64,000 nucleotides of DNA from Nitrosomonas sp. Nm132 (lineage in GTDB: Bacteria > Pseudomonadota > Gammaproteobacteria > Burkholderiales > Nitrosomonadaceae). The stretch's first letter is position 1; the number at the start of each line of letters is the position of its first letter. The DNA lies in NCBI RefSeq assembly GCF_900100485.1, contig NZ_FNDH01000009.1:23510-87509 (forward strand), written 5' to 3'. A program made the translations under genes and the position numbers. The notes beneath the pieces were generated by a model. The model was not told where the DNA came from. It ran no database searches and saw nothing but the letters and a program-made list of their open reading frames with translations. This document shows positions 33,391 through 42,313 of this stretch, one piece after another.

Positions 33391-34173
33391 TTGAGTTCTC
33401 TATTTCCAGATTTAGCTGCCACAACAGCATCATTGAGGCAAGATCAATTAATGCTGGCTTCAAAATATGCTTTGCCCAATTCATCCAGCCTGTCGGATGA
33501 CTACCTGAATTCAAAGTTGATAGCTGCTGAAGCTGATGCATCCAGGCAATTGAGAATCTATTTTGAACCAACGCTCATTATTCCTGACGATGCGCTTCAA
33601 GATGAGATTGACGCATTGGAGGCAGCCAACACGAAATATGCTCAGGAAGCAGCATATGACTATGATGCTCATTTCTTTATGGGTGAACGATGGGGATACA
33701 TTGTCACAAAAGAAAAGCCGATTATTTCTGTGCAATCAATCAAGTTTGCCTATCCTGCTCCTACCAATCAGGTGTTTGAAGTTCCGCGATCATGGATCAG
33801 GCTGGATAAAAAATTTGGTCATATCCGGCTGGTTCCTGCTTCTCAGTCTTTCTCTGCTCCATTGTCCGCATTCATCATGCAGGCACTGGGAGGCGGCAGG
33901 ACCGTGCCATTTATGATCCATGTGCGTTACACGGCTGGATTGGGTAACCCTAATCAGGACTACCCGGACTTGGCTGATCTGGTCAAGAAAATGGCTATCT
34001 TGAGGATAATGCAGGATGCTTTCCTGCCGCAATCCGGGTCGATCTCATCTGACGGGCTAAGTCAATCAATGAGCGTGGATATGCAAAAGTGGCATGATGG
34101 AATTGAAGACAAGCTGGATGCATTGAGGGATGCTATGCATGGCCCTAGAATTGCCTTTCTGGGGCATGTTTAA
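33391..34173 (+). CDS. Head-tail connector / head completion protein
   Basis: 260 residues from TTG 33391 with a strong AGGAGG. Two to three helices at the N-terminus (SLRQDQLMLASKYALPNSSS) and a central beta region (FMGERWGYIVTKEKPIISVQ) resemble phage connector proteins of the head-completion class. The position between head-surface genes and the adaptor at 34176 supports this. Sequence motifs alone are not decisive. Confidence 0.6.
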   Translation: MSSLFPDLAATTASLRQDQLMLASKYALPNSSSLSDDYLNSKLIAAEADASRQLRIYFEPTLIIPDDALQDEIDALEAANTKYAQEAAYDYDAHFFMGERWGYIVTKEKPIISVQSIKFAYPAPTNQVFEVPRSWIRLDKKFGHIRLVPASQSFSAPLSAFIMQALGGGRTVPFMIHVRYTAGLGNPNQDYPDLADLVKKMAILRIMQDAFLPQSGSISSDGLSQSMSVDMQKWHDGIEDKLDALRDAMHGPRIAFLGHV

Positions 34174-34175
34174 TC

Positions 34176-34805
34176 ATGGAGTTCAGCGTTGACTGGTTCA
34201 ATGATCATCTGGCCGGGATGGGGCAGGATTTCCTGTGGCGCAAAGCTTCCATGTGCCCGTGCGTCAATCCGCATAGCGGCGCAGCTAAACCGAATTGCCC
34301 GGTGTGCGGCGGAAAGGGCAGGAGCTGGGCTAATCCAGTATCTGCTAAAGCGGGCATGGCAAGTGAGCGCGTTCTGCGTCAATGGGCGCAATTCGGCAGA
34401 TATGAGGCGGGCGATGCCGTATTGAGCGTGCCGGAAAGTTCGCTGCTTTACGATGCAGGTCAGTTTGACCGAATCACCATGCTCAATGCAACCGATCCAT
34501 TTTCACTGGTATTGCTGCGTGGGCAGAACGACAAGATCAACTTTCCGGTGAGCGGTATTGAACGAGTCTACTGGATCATTAATAACAATACCGTTGTTGA
34601 AGGTGGTATTCCTGCGGTAAATAGCAGTGGGCAGCTATCCTGGACTACTGGCGCGCCTCCTGTCGGTTCTCAATACAGCATATCGGGTACGCGGTATTCA
34701 GAGTATTTTGTATGGGATGAAATGCCGGGAGATAGAAATCACCATTATGGCGCAAGGCTGCCCAGAAAGCTCGTAACGAGAAGATTTGATCTGTTTGGGC
34801 GCTAG
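34176..34805 (+). CDS. Head completion/adaptor protein with cysteine cluster
   Basis: 209 residues. Residues about 27-52 contain CPCxNPxxGAAKPNCPxCxGKG, four cysteines that probably bind zinc; the same arrangement occurs in neck or head-completion proteins of several myoviruses. The rest is beta-rich, with DRITMLNATDPFSLVLLRG. Its last bases overlap the 3' end of the inverted gene on the opposite strand by four bases. Confidence 0.65.
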   Translation: MEFSVDWFNDHLAGMGQDFLWRKASMCPCVNPHSGAAKPNCPVCGGKGRSWANPVSAKAGMASERVLRQWAQFGRYEAGDAVLSVPESSLLYDAGQFDRITMLNATDPFSLVLLRGQNDKINFPVSGIERVYWIINNNTVVEGGIPAVNSSGQLSWTTGAPPVGSQYSISGTRYSEYFVWDEMPGDRNHHYGARLPRKLVTRRFDLFGR

Positions 34806-35578
34806 ATAGTTCTTCGTATAGCTTCTTGAAATACCTTTTCCGCTTTCGGCTGCATGGCTTCCGCCACTGATTTTGCCAAGAATAGTCCTGGTTTGGCAGG
34901 CACGACCCAGCCATTGCTCTTCTCTGACATGACGCGGAATGTCAAGTAAGTGCTGCGTTTTGCTCCGCCTGCGCTGGTGTCGAAGCGACGCATGCCAGCA
35001 AATCGATTTGGAATAGAGTCTCCTGATAAACTCCCTCCCCATTTGTAAATATTCTGGTTGACCGTCAATCGTTTCCTTGACTGAATATCGTATGCGCCGG
35101 TGCCTGATAGACGTTGCGTTTGCCCAGTCACCATGGACGAGGACAGCGTTTTAGCCATATCATAGATTTCATTCGGCATAGCCTGTCCGGTAGCATTCGC
35201 GCCTGGCGTGTTGTGCTGGAAGGGGATGATCAGAAATCGGCTCCCTTTTTGCGATGTGCGCGCCTTCAGGCTGGTATTGAGCATGCGCTTCAAGTCTCTT
35301 GCTGGGCGTCCCCGCTCAATTTCTTTCGCGTATTTATAATCTGCCCACACTAACGCTTCGAAGTCATTGATCATCTGCCACTGAATCGTCGCTTTGTAAG
35401 CATCCTTTTCTCCTCGCCACAGTCTCGCGCGTTCCACTGATTCCAGCCAGTCGATTCTTGTTTGCTGTGCAACGGCACGAACGGCCTGATTGAGCAATGG
35501 GAATATCTCGGCTGTGATAATGCCTCTGCCTGCAGCAATCACATCTGACAAATCAACGCTGATTCTGAACTCTGCCAT
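34802..35578 (-). CDS. Inverted structural gene, neck/tail-completion-like
   Basis: 258 residues from ATG 35578 (MAEFRISVDLSD), with AAGGAG upstream; the frame runs 17 codons further but crosses the promoter. The pattern (helical N-terminus with AVRAVAQQTRIDWLESVERA, a basic middle, then LTFRVMSEKSNGWVVPAKPG) resembles HK97 gp10-type tail completion proteins, which normally sit here in the same direction as their neighbours. It lies on the minus strand inside the late region, ends tail-to-tail with the adaptor gene, and has its own phage-type promoter facing left. The function is inferred from position and general pattern. Confidence 0.6.
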   Translation of the reverse strand: MAEFRISVDLSDVIAAGRGIITAEIFPLLNQAVRAVAQQTRIDWLESVERARLWRGEKDAYKATIQWQMINDFEALVWADYKYAKEIERGRPARDLKRMLNTSLKARTSQKGSRFLIIPFQHNTPGANATGQAMPNEIYDMAKTLSSSMVTGQTQRLSGTGAYDIQSRKRLTVNQNIYKWGGSLSGDSIPNRFAGMRRFDTSAGGAKRSTYLTFRVMSEKSNGWVVPAKPGLFLAKSVAEAMQPKAEKVFQEAIRRTI

Positions 35579-35600
35579 TGGCGGTCTCCTTGATAGGATG

Positions 35601-35616
35601 ATTTTTAGCTCACGAC
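35601..35616 (-). promoter_or_regulatory. Phage-type promoter for the inverted gene
   Basis: On the minus strand: GTCGTGA at 35616-35610, A at 35605 and T at 35601. The predicted start, near 35594, leaves a 16-base leader with AAGGAG before ATG 35578. It faces away from the promoter at 35733. Confidence 0.6.
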
Positions 35617-35732
35617 AACTATGTGTCACTAATTCACAATTTACGTGGATAAGGATGTGGGTAAGTGTGCTATATCCAATGCCGGTAAAGATAATTTCAT
35701 CTGCCTAAATTTGAGGCTCCATTATCTTCCGT

Positions 35733-35748
35733 GTCGTGATGCCATGAT
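35733..35748 (+). promoter_or_regulatory. Phage-type promoter ahead of the tail operon
   Basis: GTCGTGA (35733-35739), A35744 and T35748. The predicted start, about 35755, is three bases before ATG 35758. With the minus-strand site at 35616 it makes a divergent pair. Confidence 0.65.
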
Positions 35749-35757
35749 TGCAGCATC

Positions 35758-36591
35758 ATGATCAGATTTGTTCAGCCCATCGCGTCCGGTAATGCAATCC
35801 GCCTTCTACTCAGTCTCGTTGCGGGCGCAGGCAAGTGGCGCGTGCTACGCAAAGAAACAGATGATTTTTCAGGATTCGACGATCCTAATGCGTTCCTTGT
35901 GTATGAGGGGGATGAAGGCACAGTCGTAGATCATCAGTTCTTGGTAAACGATCAGCTCTATTACTACAAAGCTTATTACTGGGTTAATAGCGCCTGGCTA
36001 GCGAGCGCAACGGCAACAGGCATGCCGCATGCTTCTTACGAAGAAGCAAGTACGGATGTCCTGAGTTTATTGCGTGACCGGCTTGATTATGGTTTTCGTG
36101 TGGAAGTCGAGCGTGGTGTCATCACACATGAATATAACGCAGTGCCGATCCTGACTGCTCCTCCCGTATTCGAGGATACGCGCTGGCCGTGCGTGACCGT
36201 GCATCTTGAGTCCGAATCCCCGGCTGAGCGCGGTCTAGGTGAGGCATTCATGCCGGATTTTTACAATCAGGATGAAGATGCCTGGGAGGTGCATGAAGGC
36301 TGGCTTGCGAGCGTGCAACTCCAGATTGTTACCTGGTCGCTGAATCCAGATGAACGTATCGAAATGCGCAAGGCAGTTCGGCGGATTATTCAAGCCAATC
36401 TGTCCCTGTTTGATCATGAGGGCATGATCAAAATAGAAACCAGCCAGCGTGATGTGGAGGACTTCACTTCATACCAGGCGCCTGTCTATCAAAGCATGTG
36501 TAGTTTTTCTTGTATCGCTCCCGCTCAAATCAGGATGGACGATCCCAATATTATTCGTCAGGTTAATTCAACCATTGTATTCACGGAGTAA
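35758..36591 (+). CDS. Tail completion/terminator-like protein
   Basis: 277 residues, first gene of the tail operon. It is beta-rich at the N-terminus (residues about 45-100, VYEGDEGTVVDHQFLVND) with a mixed domain after it (LLRDRLDYGFRVEVERGV, then TRWPCVTVHLESES). Position directly before the sheath and tube genes suggests a tail terminator or neck protein. No decisive motif is present. The ATG lies three bases from the predicted transcription start. Confidence 0.55.
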   Translation: MIRFVQPIASGNAIRLLLSLVAGAGKWRVLRKETDDFSGFDDPNAFLVYEGDEGTVVDHQFLVNDQLYYYKAYYWVNSAWLASATATGMPHASYEEASTDVLSLLRDRLDYGFRVEVERGVITHEYNAVPILTAPPVFEDTRWPCVTVHLESESPAERGLGEAFMPDFYNQDEDAWEVHEGWLASVQLQIVTWSLNPDERIEMRKAVRRIIQANLSLFDHEGMIKIETSQRDVEDFTSYQAPVYQSMCSFSCIAPAQIRMDDPNIIRQVNSTIVFTE

Positions 36592-36597
36592 AACATT

Positions 36598-36810
36598 ATG
36601 GCAAAGGAAAAAACGGTCACCGAAACGGTTCAAGAAAAGCCAGCTGATGCAGTCACGCTGGACGAGTTCTGCGCTCGTTTATCCGGTACAGATAAGCGTG
36701 TGGAGATGATTGGCGCTTTTAATCATGTCGAGAAGAAAGCGGGGCGCGTCAAGGATACCGAAGCGAATTTTCGCTCACGGTTCGATGCTTTTGTTAATCT
36801 ACCAGCGTAA
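36598..36810 (+). CDS. Small hypothetical tail-region protein
   Basis: 70 residues, highly charged (MAKEKTVTETVQEKPADAVT, then GAFNHVEKKAGRVKDTEANF). The aromatic-basic C-terminus (FRSRFDAFVNLPA) is the only ordered-looking part. Similar short proteins often precede sheath genes. No function is known. Confidence 0.65.
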   Translation: MAKEKTVTETVQEKPADAVTLDEFCARLSGTDKRVEMIGAFNHVEKKAGRVKDTEANFRSRFDAFVNLPA

Positions 36811-36820
36811 GAGGTAAAAC

Positions 36821-38533
36821 ATGACTGTATTTTTTAATGGCAGATTGTGGGTGTCGCCTGCCACGATGTCGGTGGTCGATGATACCGCAATGGCTAACAA
36901 GAACCTAAGCGTCGGCAATGTGGTAGCGCTCATTGGTCGCGCTGGCGGCGGCGAACCAAACAAGGCGCTGCGCTTCGGCAGTCCATCGCGGGCTATTGAG
37001 ACACTGCGCAATGGCGAATTGCTGACTGCGGTATTGAAGGCGTTTGATCCGTCATCACAAACCGGCGGTCCTGCTGAAGTGGTGGTGGTGCGCGTCAATC
37101 CTGCGCTGCAATCATCGCTCGTGCTAAAGGACGGTTCTGCCAATAATGTAATCACGCTGAAGTCAACCGACTATGGCATCCACACGAATCAAATCAAGGT
37201 CAAGGTTGAAGCAGGTTCCGTGTCAGGCAAAAAGATTACAACGGTTTACGGTCTTGCGTTCTACACAGAAGATAACGTGGCTCGTAATGCATTCAGTCTT
37301 GCATACGGAAGTGCAGGAGCGGCTACCATCAGCGTTACCAATTCAACCGTTACCCTGAAAGTGGACGCGGCTGCTGTCGCTACTATCGCTCTTGCAGATT
37401 ATCCGACCGTGCAACAACTGGTTGACCGCATTAATGTCGTTTCAGGATTCACGGCTGATGTGCTTGATGGTAATGGCAATCAGGAGGCATTAAACGGACT
37501 GGATAGTCTGACCGATCAAGCGATTAGTTCCACACCTTACACGGTGACAGCCAATCTGCAGGCAGTAGTTGACTGGATCAATTCTACTTCTGAGGGATTC
37601 GTCACGGCTACACGTGAGGCTAATGCAGGGGCGGTACCAGCCAACATCGGCTATACCTATCTGACAGGTGGTTCCGATGGCGTAGTCACCAATACTGAAT
37701 GGCAGAACGCGTTCACAACACTGCAAACGGTCGATGTGCAATGGGTGGTGCCGATATCCGGCGATTCCAGCATTCATGCCATGGCCGACACGCACGTAGC
37801 TTTCATGAGCAATGTCGGCAGGATGGAGCGGCGGACGATTGTTGGCACGGTATCGGGCACTGCGGATGAGGTGGCCATCGATGCGGCAAAAGCGATCAAT
37901 TCAGACCGCGCATCGTTAGTGCATCTCGGTTTCTACGATTATGACGCCAACGGTAAGCTGGTGCTGATGGAGCCGTACATTATGGCAGCATTGCTAGCGG
38001 GTGCATTTTCTGGCGTTAATCCCGGAACGGCGTTGACCAACAAGACCATCAAGGTGCGTGGCTTGGAACGCGATCTTCGCAATCCGACCGATACCGATCA
38101 GCTCATCAACGGCGGGGTGTTGTGCGTGGAAAATACCAACAGCGGATTCAAGGTGGTCAAGTCGATATCTACCTGGTTGGTGAATGACAATTACAACCGC
38201 GTCGAAGTCTCGACCGGCGTGGCGACCGATTTTGTGGCGCGTAACGTGCGCCAATCTTTGGATATTCTTAGGGGAGAGCGGGGTAATCCAATCACGTTGT
38301 CCCGCGCAGTATCCATTGTTGAATCGACCTTGCGTGAATTGTCCAGACCGGAGCCGCAGGGCGTTGGCGTGATCGTGGGAGACGCGGCCAATCCAGCTTA
38401 TAAAAACATTACGGCTTCGCTGGAAGGGGATGTGCTAAGGGTTGAGTTTCAATGCAGCCCGGTGATTCCAGTGAACTACATTCCGGTGACAATCTTTGCT
38501 GTGCCGTATTCCGGTACGGCGACTGCAGCCTAA
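36821..38533 (+). CDS. Tail sheath protein
   Basis: 570 residues. The start (FNGRLWVSPATMSVVDDTAM, then GNVVALIGRAGGGEP) is typical of contractile sheath proteins. The C-terminal domain (NPTDTDQLINGGVLCVENTN, then STWLVNDNYNRVEVSTGVA and DFVARNVRQSLD) is the conserved part of the sheath fold. Beta-rich domains in the middle (about 105-280) are the variable exposed part. The protein polymerises around the tail tube and contracts on infection, which places this phage among myoviruses. A GAGG ribosome site precedes the ATG. Confidence 0.92.
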   Translation: MTVFFNGRLWVSPATMSVVDDTAMANKNLSVGNVVALIGRAGGGEPNKALRFGSPSRAIETLRNGELLTAVLKAFDPSSQTGGPAEVVVVRVNPALQSSLVLKDGSANNVITLKSTDYGIHTNQIKVKVEAGSVSGKKITTVYGLAFYTEDNVARNAFSLAYGSAGAATISVTNSTVTLKVDAAAVATIALADYPTVQQLVDRINVVSGFTADVLDGNGNQEALNGLDSLTDQAISSTPYTVTANLQAVVDWINSTSEGFVTATREANAGAVPANIGYTYLTGGSDGVVTNTEWQNAFTTLQTVDVQWVVPISGDSSIHAMADTHVAFMSNVGRMERRTIVGTVSGTADEVAIDAAKAINSDRASLVHLGFYDYDANGKLVLMEPYIMAALLAGAFSGVNPGTALTNKTIKVRGLERDLRNPTDTDQLINGGVLCVENTNSGFKVVKSISTWLVNDNYNRVEVSTGVATDFVARNVRQSLDILRGERGNPITLSRAVSIVESTLRELSRPEPQGVGVIVGDAANPAYKNITASLEGDVLRVEFQCSPVIPVNYIPVTIFAVPYSGTATAA

Positions 38534-38549
38534 CGGGAGCTATTGAAAC

Positions 38550-38972
38550 ATGAGAACAAATCTTAAAACACGTTCAGGCAACCGGATCGTGGCGATGTTT
38601 GACGGAAAACAGATTGGCGCGGTGCAGTCCGTGCGCATGAATGACGATTATTCGCCTGAGCCAATGAGCGGTATTGGCGATATTCACGTCCACGAGTACG
38701 TGCCAACAATGGCGCGTCATAACCTGCAAGTACAAACCATGGTGCTCAACAAAGGATCGATGCGGGAAGCAGGTATCACCATGGAAAACGGTGACGGCGT
38801 GCTGCAAGGTCTTGTGTTCGATATCGAGGTTTACAGCAAGGATGATGGCACTCTACTTAGGAAATACATCGGCTGCTCGTATGCGAGCGGCGATCTGGAA
38901 ATATCTAAGCACGCTATCGTCATGGCTTCCGGACAGTTCATGGCGCTTGATGTAGTCGGCACGATAGTTTGA
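38550..38972 (+). CDS. Tail tube protein
   Basis: 140 residues directly after the sheath gene, as in most contractile phages. The sequence has the tube pattern: basic N-terminus (RTNLKTRSGNRIVAMFDGKQ), a central VHEYVPTMARHNLQVQTMVL and a C-terminal LEISKHAIVMASGQFMALDV. It should form the hexameric inner tube. The size is usual for the family. Confidence 0.85.
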   Translation: MRTNLKTRSGNRIVAMFDGKQIGAVQSVRMNDDYSPEPMSGIGDIHVHEYVPTMARHNLQVQTMVLNKGSMREAGITMENGDGVLQGLVFDIEVYSKDDGTLLRKYIGCSYASGDLEISKHAIVMASGQFMALDVVGTIV

Positions 38973-38982
38973 TTTTGAATTC

Positions 38983-39037
38983 TCACTTGGGAAATTCCAG
39001 GTGGAAAACGAATCTTCACTGGCGATTTCGCCAGTGA
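38983..39037. repeat. Dual-hairpin repeat element, copy 2
   Basis: CACTTGG/CCAGGTG (about 38984-39003) followed by TCACTGGCGA/TCGCCAGTGA (39016-39037). It matches copy 1 at 27814-27871 in order and in the sequence of the second hairpin. It lies between the tube gene and the tail chaperone, so it may adjust the transcript level or stability of downstream genes. Confidence 0.6.
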
Positions 39038-39066
39038 GAAATTGCTTTGCTAATAAAGGACATGAA

Positions 39067-39495
39067 ATGCAATCAGCAACAGAGCAAAATACCGGCAGAA
39101 AATTGCTTGCAACCGATTTTTATGTGGATGTGAAAGACATTGGGCGATTCCGTCTTGCGAAACGCACCATGCGCGATGAATTCCAGATTGGCGCGGAGTA
39201 TTCGAGGTTGACGGAAGGGGTGGATACGCCTACGCCATGGCTCGCGCAAATGGCGACTATGGTAGCGAATCTGAAAGTGCTCGCAGTAACCGTGCCGGAA
39301 GATTGGAACATCGATGAGATGGACCCGCTGGACGACGAATCGTACAGTCGTATTTTTCGCGTTTATGAAGCGCTGCGCGCTAGGGAGGATTCCTTTCGCG
39401 CGGGAATCGGCAAATCAAGCAAAAAAACGGGGCAAGGAGCTGGCGAAGACCTTGCAGTTCTGGTTCAGGAGGAAATACCAACTTACACCGAATGA
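39067..39495 (+). CDS. Tail assembly chaperone, short form
   Basis: 142 residues from ATG 39067; the frame runs 22 codons upstream, but those cross the hairpin repeat. Its position between tube and tape measure is that of lambda gpG, T4-type and Mu gp41 chaperones. The C-terminal 20 or so residues lie across the overlap with the second frame. A run of seven A at 39421-39427 lies in this overlap. The chaperone binds the tape measure during tail assembly and is normally absent from the virion. Confidence 0.75.
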   Translation: MQSATEQNTGRKLLATDFYVDVKDIGRFRLAKRTMRDEFQIGAEYSRLTEGVDTPTPWLAQMATMVANLKVLAVTVPEDWNIDEMDPLDDESYSRIFRVYEALRAREDSFRAGIGKSSKKTGQGAGEDLAVLVQEEIPTYTE

Positions 39496-39652
39496 TCCGA
39501 AATTCCTTGATCTAACGATTGAGGATATCGAGACGGATTATTGGGCGCATTACTACTACGAAAATTCCACGGCGGATGAAGTCGAGGATGAAGATTTCGA
39601 CCTGGATGACATTCTTCAGAAAATGGAAAACGACGATTGGGAAGAGTTGTAG
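39314..39652 (+). CDS. Tail assembly chaperone, frameshift extension (long form 39067-39652)
   Basis: This frame is +1 (equal to -2) relative to the short chaperone. Switching at A7 (39421-39427) gives KKRGKELAKTLQFWFRRKYQ, then LDLTIEDIETDYWAHYYYE and an acidic tail, for a fused protein of about 194 residues. The downstream frame has no ribosome site of its own and ends one base before the tape measure ATG, as expected for a programmed-frameshift chaperone. Phage Mu uses a -2 shift at the same place. The exact slip site is inferred. The internal ATG at 39314 is probably not a true start. Confidence 0.65.
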   Translation: MRWTRWTTNRTVVFFAFMKRCALGRIPFARESANQAKKRGKELAKTLQFWFRRKYQLTPNDPKFLDLTIEDIETDYWAHYYYENSTADEVEDEDFDLDDILQKMENDDWEEL

Positions 39653-42313
39653 ATGGCTGATGTAAGAATACCAATTAGCGCTGATTTCAATAGCGGTGAT
39701 CTGGATAAGGTGGTTCAGCAGTTCTCTAGCCAGATGAACCGGTTGGCCAAGTCAATTGCTGAAGCCAATAATACTAAATTCAATCCTATTGACGATGCGA
39801 CAGCCGATGATATCAAGAAAGTCATTCATCAGTTTGATGCTCTAAAACGGCTATCTGAAAGCTTCAATAAGCGTCTAAAAGATACCGGACAATCCAATGC
39901 CGGTCTGTTCGATATCGATTTTCATAGGCTGTATGAGAACCAGCGTGCGGGTGCCAGGAAGGCGCTTGACGTTCTTCAGTATGTTACGGCTGGTACGACG
40001 TTCGCGTCACGCATGCCGGGGACCACTACCGGCAATCAAGGCGGCTCGCAATTGCCTGTGCCAACAAATGGAACTCCCGCGACAGCAGGCTGGAAGCACT
40101 GGGGAGGTAACGTATTCAATTCCGCTATGGGCGCTGCCGGGCCTGGCGGGCAAGTGATCAGCAATGCTGTCAGCGCTGGCATGTCCGGCGGTTTAAAAGC
40201 TGGATTGTTCGGTTTGGCGGGCGGATTTGCTGCGCTGGGTGTCGGCAAGCTGATCTCGTCGGCAAGAGAGAAAATAGGTGACGCGCAACAAGAAGCCATT
40301 GGTTATGATCGCCTGAAACGCTCTCTGGGTGATATCAATGTCGGATTCGATGAGCTCAAAAGCTCGTTAAGATTCTCTGCTGGTGAAATTTGGGAAACAT
40401 TCGGCAAAACTCAGGAGCTGGCCGTAGAGTTTGCGAAGATTTCAGGATTGAGCCGCGATCAGTCCAAGAATCTGGCGAAAGAAGTGGCCTTCGGCGGCGG
40501 CTTCTCATGGTCGCTCGGCCTGGATACCAAGCAGGGAAATCAGTTCTTCGCGCAGATGCGCCAATTCAAGGTCACCAACAACGAATCGGACACCAGGCGG
40601 CTTGGGCTCATGATCGGGGAGGGGATCGCCAGAAGTGGCGCGTTCTCGAAAGCCGATGAGTTGATGCAGGCAATAGCCGGTTATACCGCGAACCAGGCGC
40701 GCATGAGTTTGACCGTGCCTAATGTGGCAGGTTATGCGGGAATGTTGTCCAGCATGGTGGGTTCCGGCATACCGGGTCTTGATCCACAGGGAGCGGCAGC
40801 GATACTTGGCCGCGCCAATTCGGCCATCATGCAGGGGGGTGGAGCGGGGGAGGCCGGGCAGAATTTCTTGCACTCAATTCTGGGGCGCCTCGGGCTCAAT
40901 CCAGTTGAGTCAACTTTATTCCAAGAGGGAGGGTTGCTTTCCACGGGGGCGAGCACGTTCGGCGGGAAGCTTTTCACAGACTGGGCGAAGATGCGAGGTG
41001 TGGCTGCTCCTGGAATAGCGGGGAATTCCAGCGATACCCTGTTCTCCCATGTAATGGGTGGGCTTGGCGACAATTATAGCAATCCATGGCTGCGGCTGAA
41101 CGCTATGTCGCGTATGTTTGGCGTGAATCATTCCCAGGCCATGGCACTGGATGTGCTGCACAAGCAAAACCCAAAAATGCTGGGAGGAATGGAAACACAT
41201 CTGTCCGGTTTGGGTGTAGACATATCTAAGCTTTCCAGCACCGGAATCATGTCTACGGCGAGCATATTCACCGGCGACAGAAAAACACTGGATGGCGCGG
41301 CAAGAGACCTTCTAAACCGAACGGACAAAGGCAAGCTCAATGATCAGGAAAGGGAAGACCTGATTAAAGCGCAAATGGGAGATGATGAGGGAGCTTTTAG
41401 AGACGTATTAATGAAGCTCACTTCCACGCGCGAAATGCAACAGACGGAAGGTAGTAAGACGCAAGAGCTGCTGTCCGAAACAAATCGCGTACTGCAAGAT
41501 ATGGCGTCGAGGCTTGTTCCCGCAATCGACACAATGAAAGATGGCATTCTCCATCTGGCAAGATTGGCAGGATTTAAACCTATTCAAAGTTTTGACGGAG
41601 AAATTTATAAAGAGCTGAATGCCGCAGGAAACAAGCTGGATAAGATTAACGGCATATCCACGGCTGCTACAGCCGGTCAGCTGCCTGATGCAATTCCAGC
41701 TCCAAGTCCGGCAACGAGTAGCGAAGTCAATATGAGTCATGATGCAAAGCAAAGGATGGAGTCGGTGCTTGCTTCTTTGCCACCGGGTCTTGCGCAAAGA
41801 ATTCGTGATAAGCCGACTTTTCAAAAGCAGGTGGCCGTGGAATCTGGATGGCGGCATTTAGGTAAAGACGGAAAGTTGCTTAGGTCAAAAGCAGGAGCTC
41901 TTGGAATAACGCAGGTCATGCCGGAAACAGGAAAAAACCCAGGTGGCAATGTTATTCCTTTACGAGATGATTCTATGGAAGAATATCTAAGGTTCGGCCT
42001 TGACTATGATGATTGGCTGCACAAGGAGTTTGGCGGAGATACTGAAAAAGCGCTTGCGGCGTATAACTGGGGTGTTGGGAATGTAAAGAAATTTGGAGAT
42101 AGGTATAAAAATATTCCAGAAACGAATAACTATGTCAATTCTATTATGAAGGGATTACCGGAAGGGCATGACAAAAGATTTGCTGATCAATCTCAAGAAA
42201 CGAAGCTGTCCCTGCACGTAACCGGCACGATGAATGATCACAGCGGGAGACCGTTAGGCCCGATTGAGGCACCTGTTACCCGTATCAAATTGCCTTCGGC
42301 TAATGGAATGTAA
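39653..42313 (+). CDS. Tail tape measure protein with lytic transglycosylase domain
   Basis: 886 residues. The N-terminal part is helical; residues about 175-205 are Gly/Ala-rich and hydrophobic (GGLKAGLFGLAGGFAALGVG), typical of the tape measure membrane segment. Near the C-terminus is a soluble lytic transglycosylase domain: AVESGW with the catalytic Glu at about 729, ALGITQVMPETG, AYNWGVGNV and ETNNYV. The domain would cut peptidoglycan during DNA entry. The start follows the chaperone stop directly. Protein length should set tail length. Confidence 0.9.
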   Translation: MADVRIPISADFNSGDLDKVVQQFSSQMNRLAKSIAEANNTKFNPIDDATADDIKKVIHQFDALKRLSESFNKRLKDTGQSNAGLFDIDFHRLYENQRAGARKALDVLQYVTAGTTFASRMPGTTTGNQGGSQLPVPTNGTPATAGWKHWGGNVFNSAMGAAGPGGQVISNAVSAGMSGGLKAGLFGLAGGFAALGVGKLISSAREKIGDAQQEAIGYDRLKRSLGDINVGFDELKSSLRFSAGEIWETFGKTQELAVEFAKISGLSRDQSKNLAKEVAFGGGFSWSLGLDTKQGNQFFAQMRQFKVTNNESDTRRLGLMIGEGIARSGAFSKADELMQAIAGYTANQARMSLTVPNVAGYAGMLSSMVGSGIPGLDPQGAAAILGRANSAIMQGGGAGEAGQNFLHSILGRLGLNPVESTLFQEGGLLSTGASTFGGKLFTDWAKMRGVAAPGIAGNSSDTLFSHVMGGLGDNYSNPWLRLNAMSRMFGVNHSQAMALDVLHKQNPKMLGGMETHLSGLGVDISKLSSTGIMSTASIFTGDRKTLDGAARDLLNRTDKGKLNDQEREDLIKAQMGDDEGAFRDVLMKLTSTREMQQTEGSKTQELLSETNRVLQDMASRLVPAIDTMKDGILHLARLAGFKPIQSFDGEIYKELNAAGNKLDKINGISTAATAGQLPDAIPAPSPATSSEVNMSHDAKQRMESVLASLPPGLAQRIRDKPTFQKQVAVESGWRHLGKDGKLLRSKAGALGITQVMPETGKNPGGNVIPLRDDSMEEYLRFGLDYDDWLHKEFGGDTEKALAAYNWGVGNVKKFGDRYKNIPETNNYVNSIMKGLPEGHDKRFADQSQETKLSLHVTGTMNDHSGRPLGPIEAPVTRIKLPSANGM

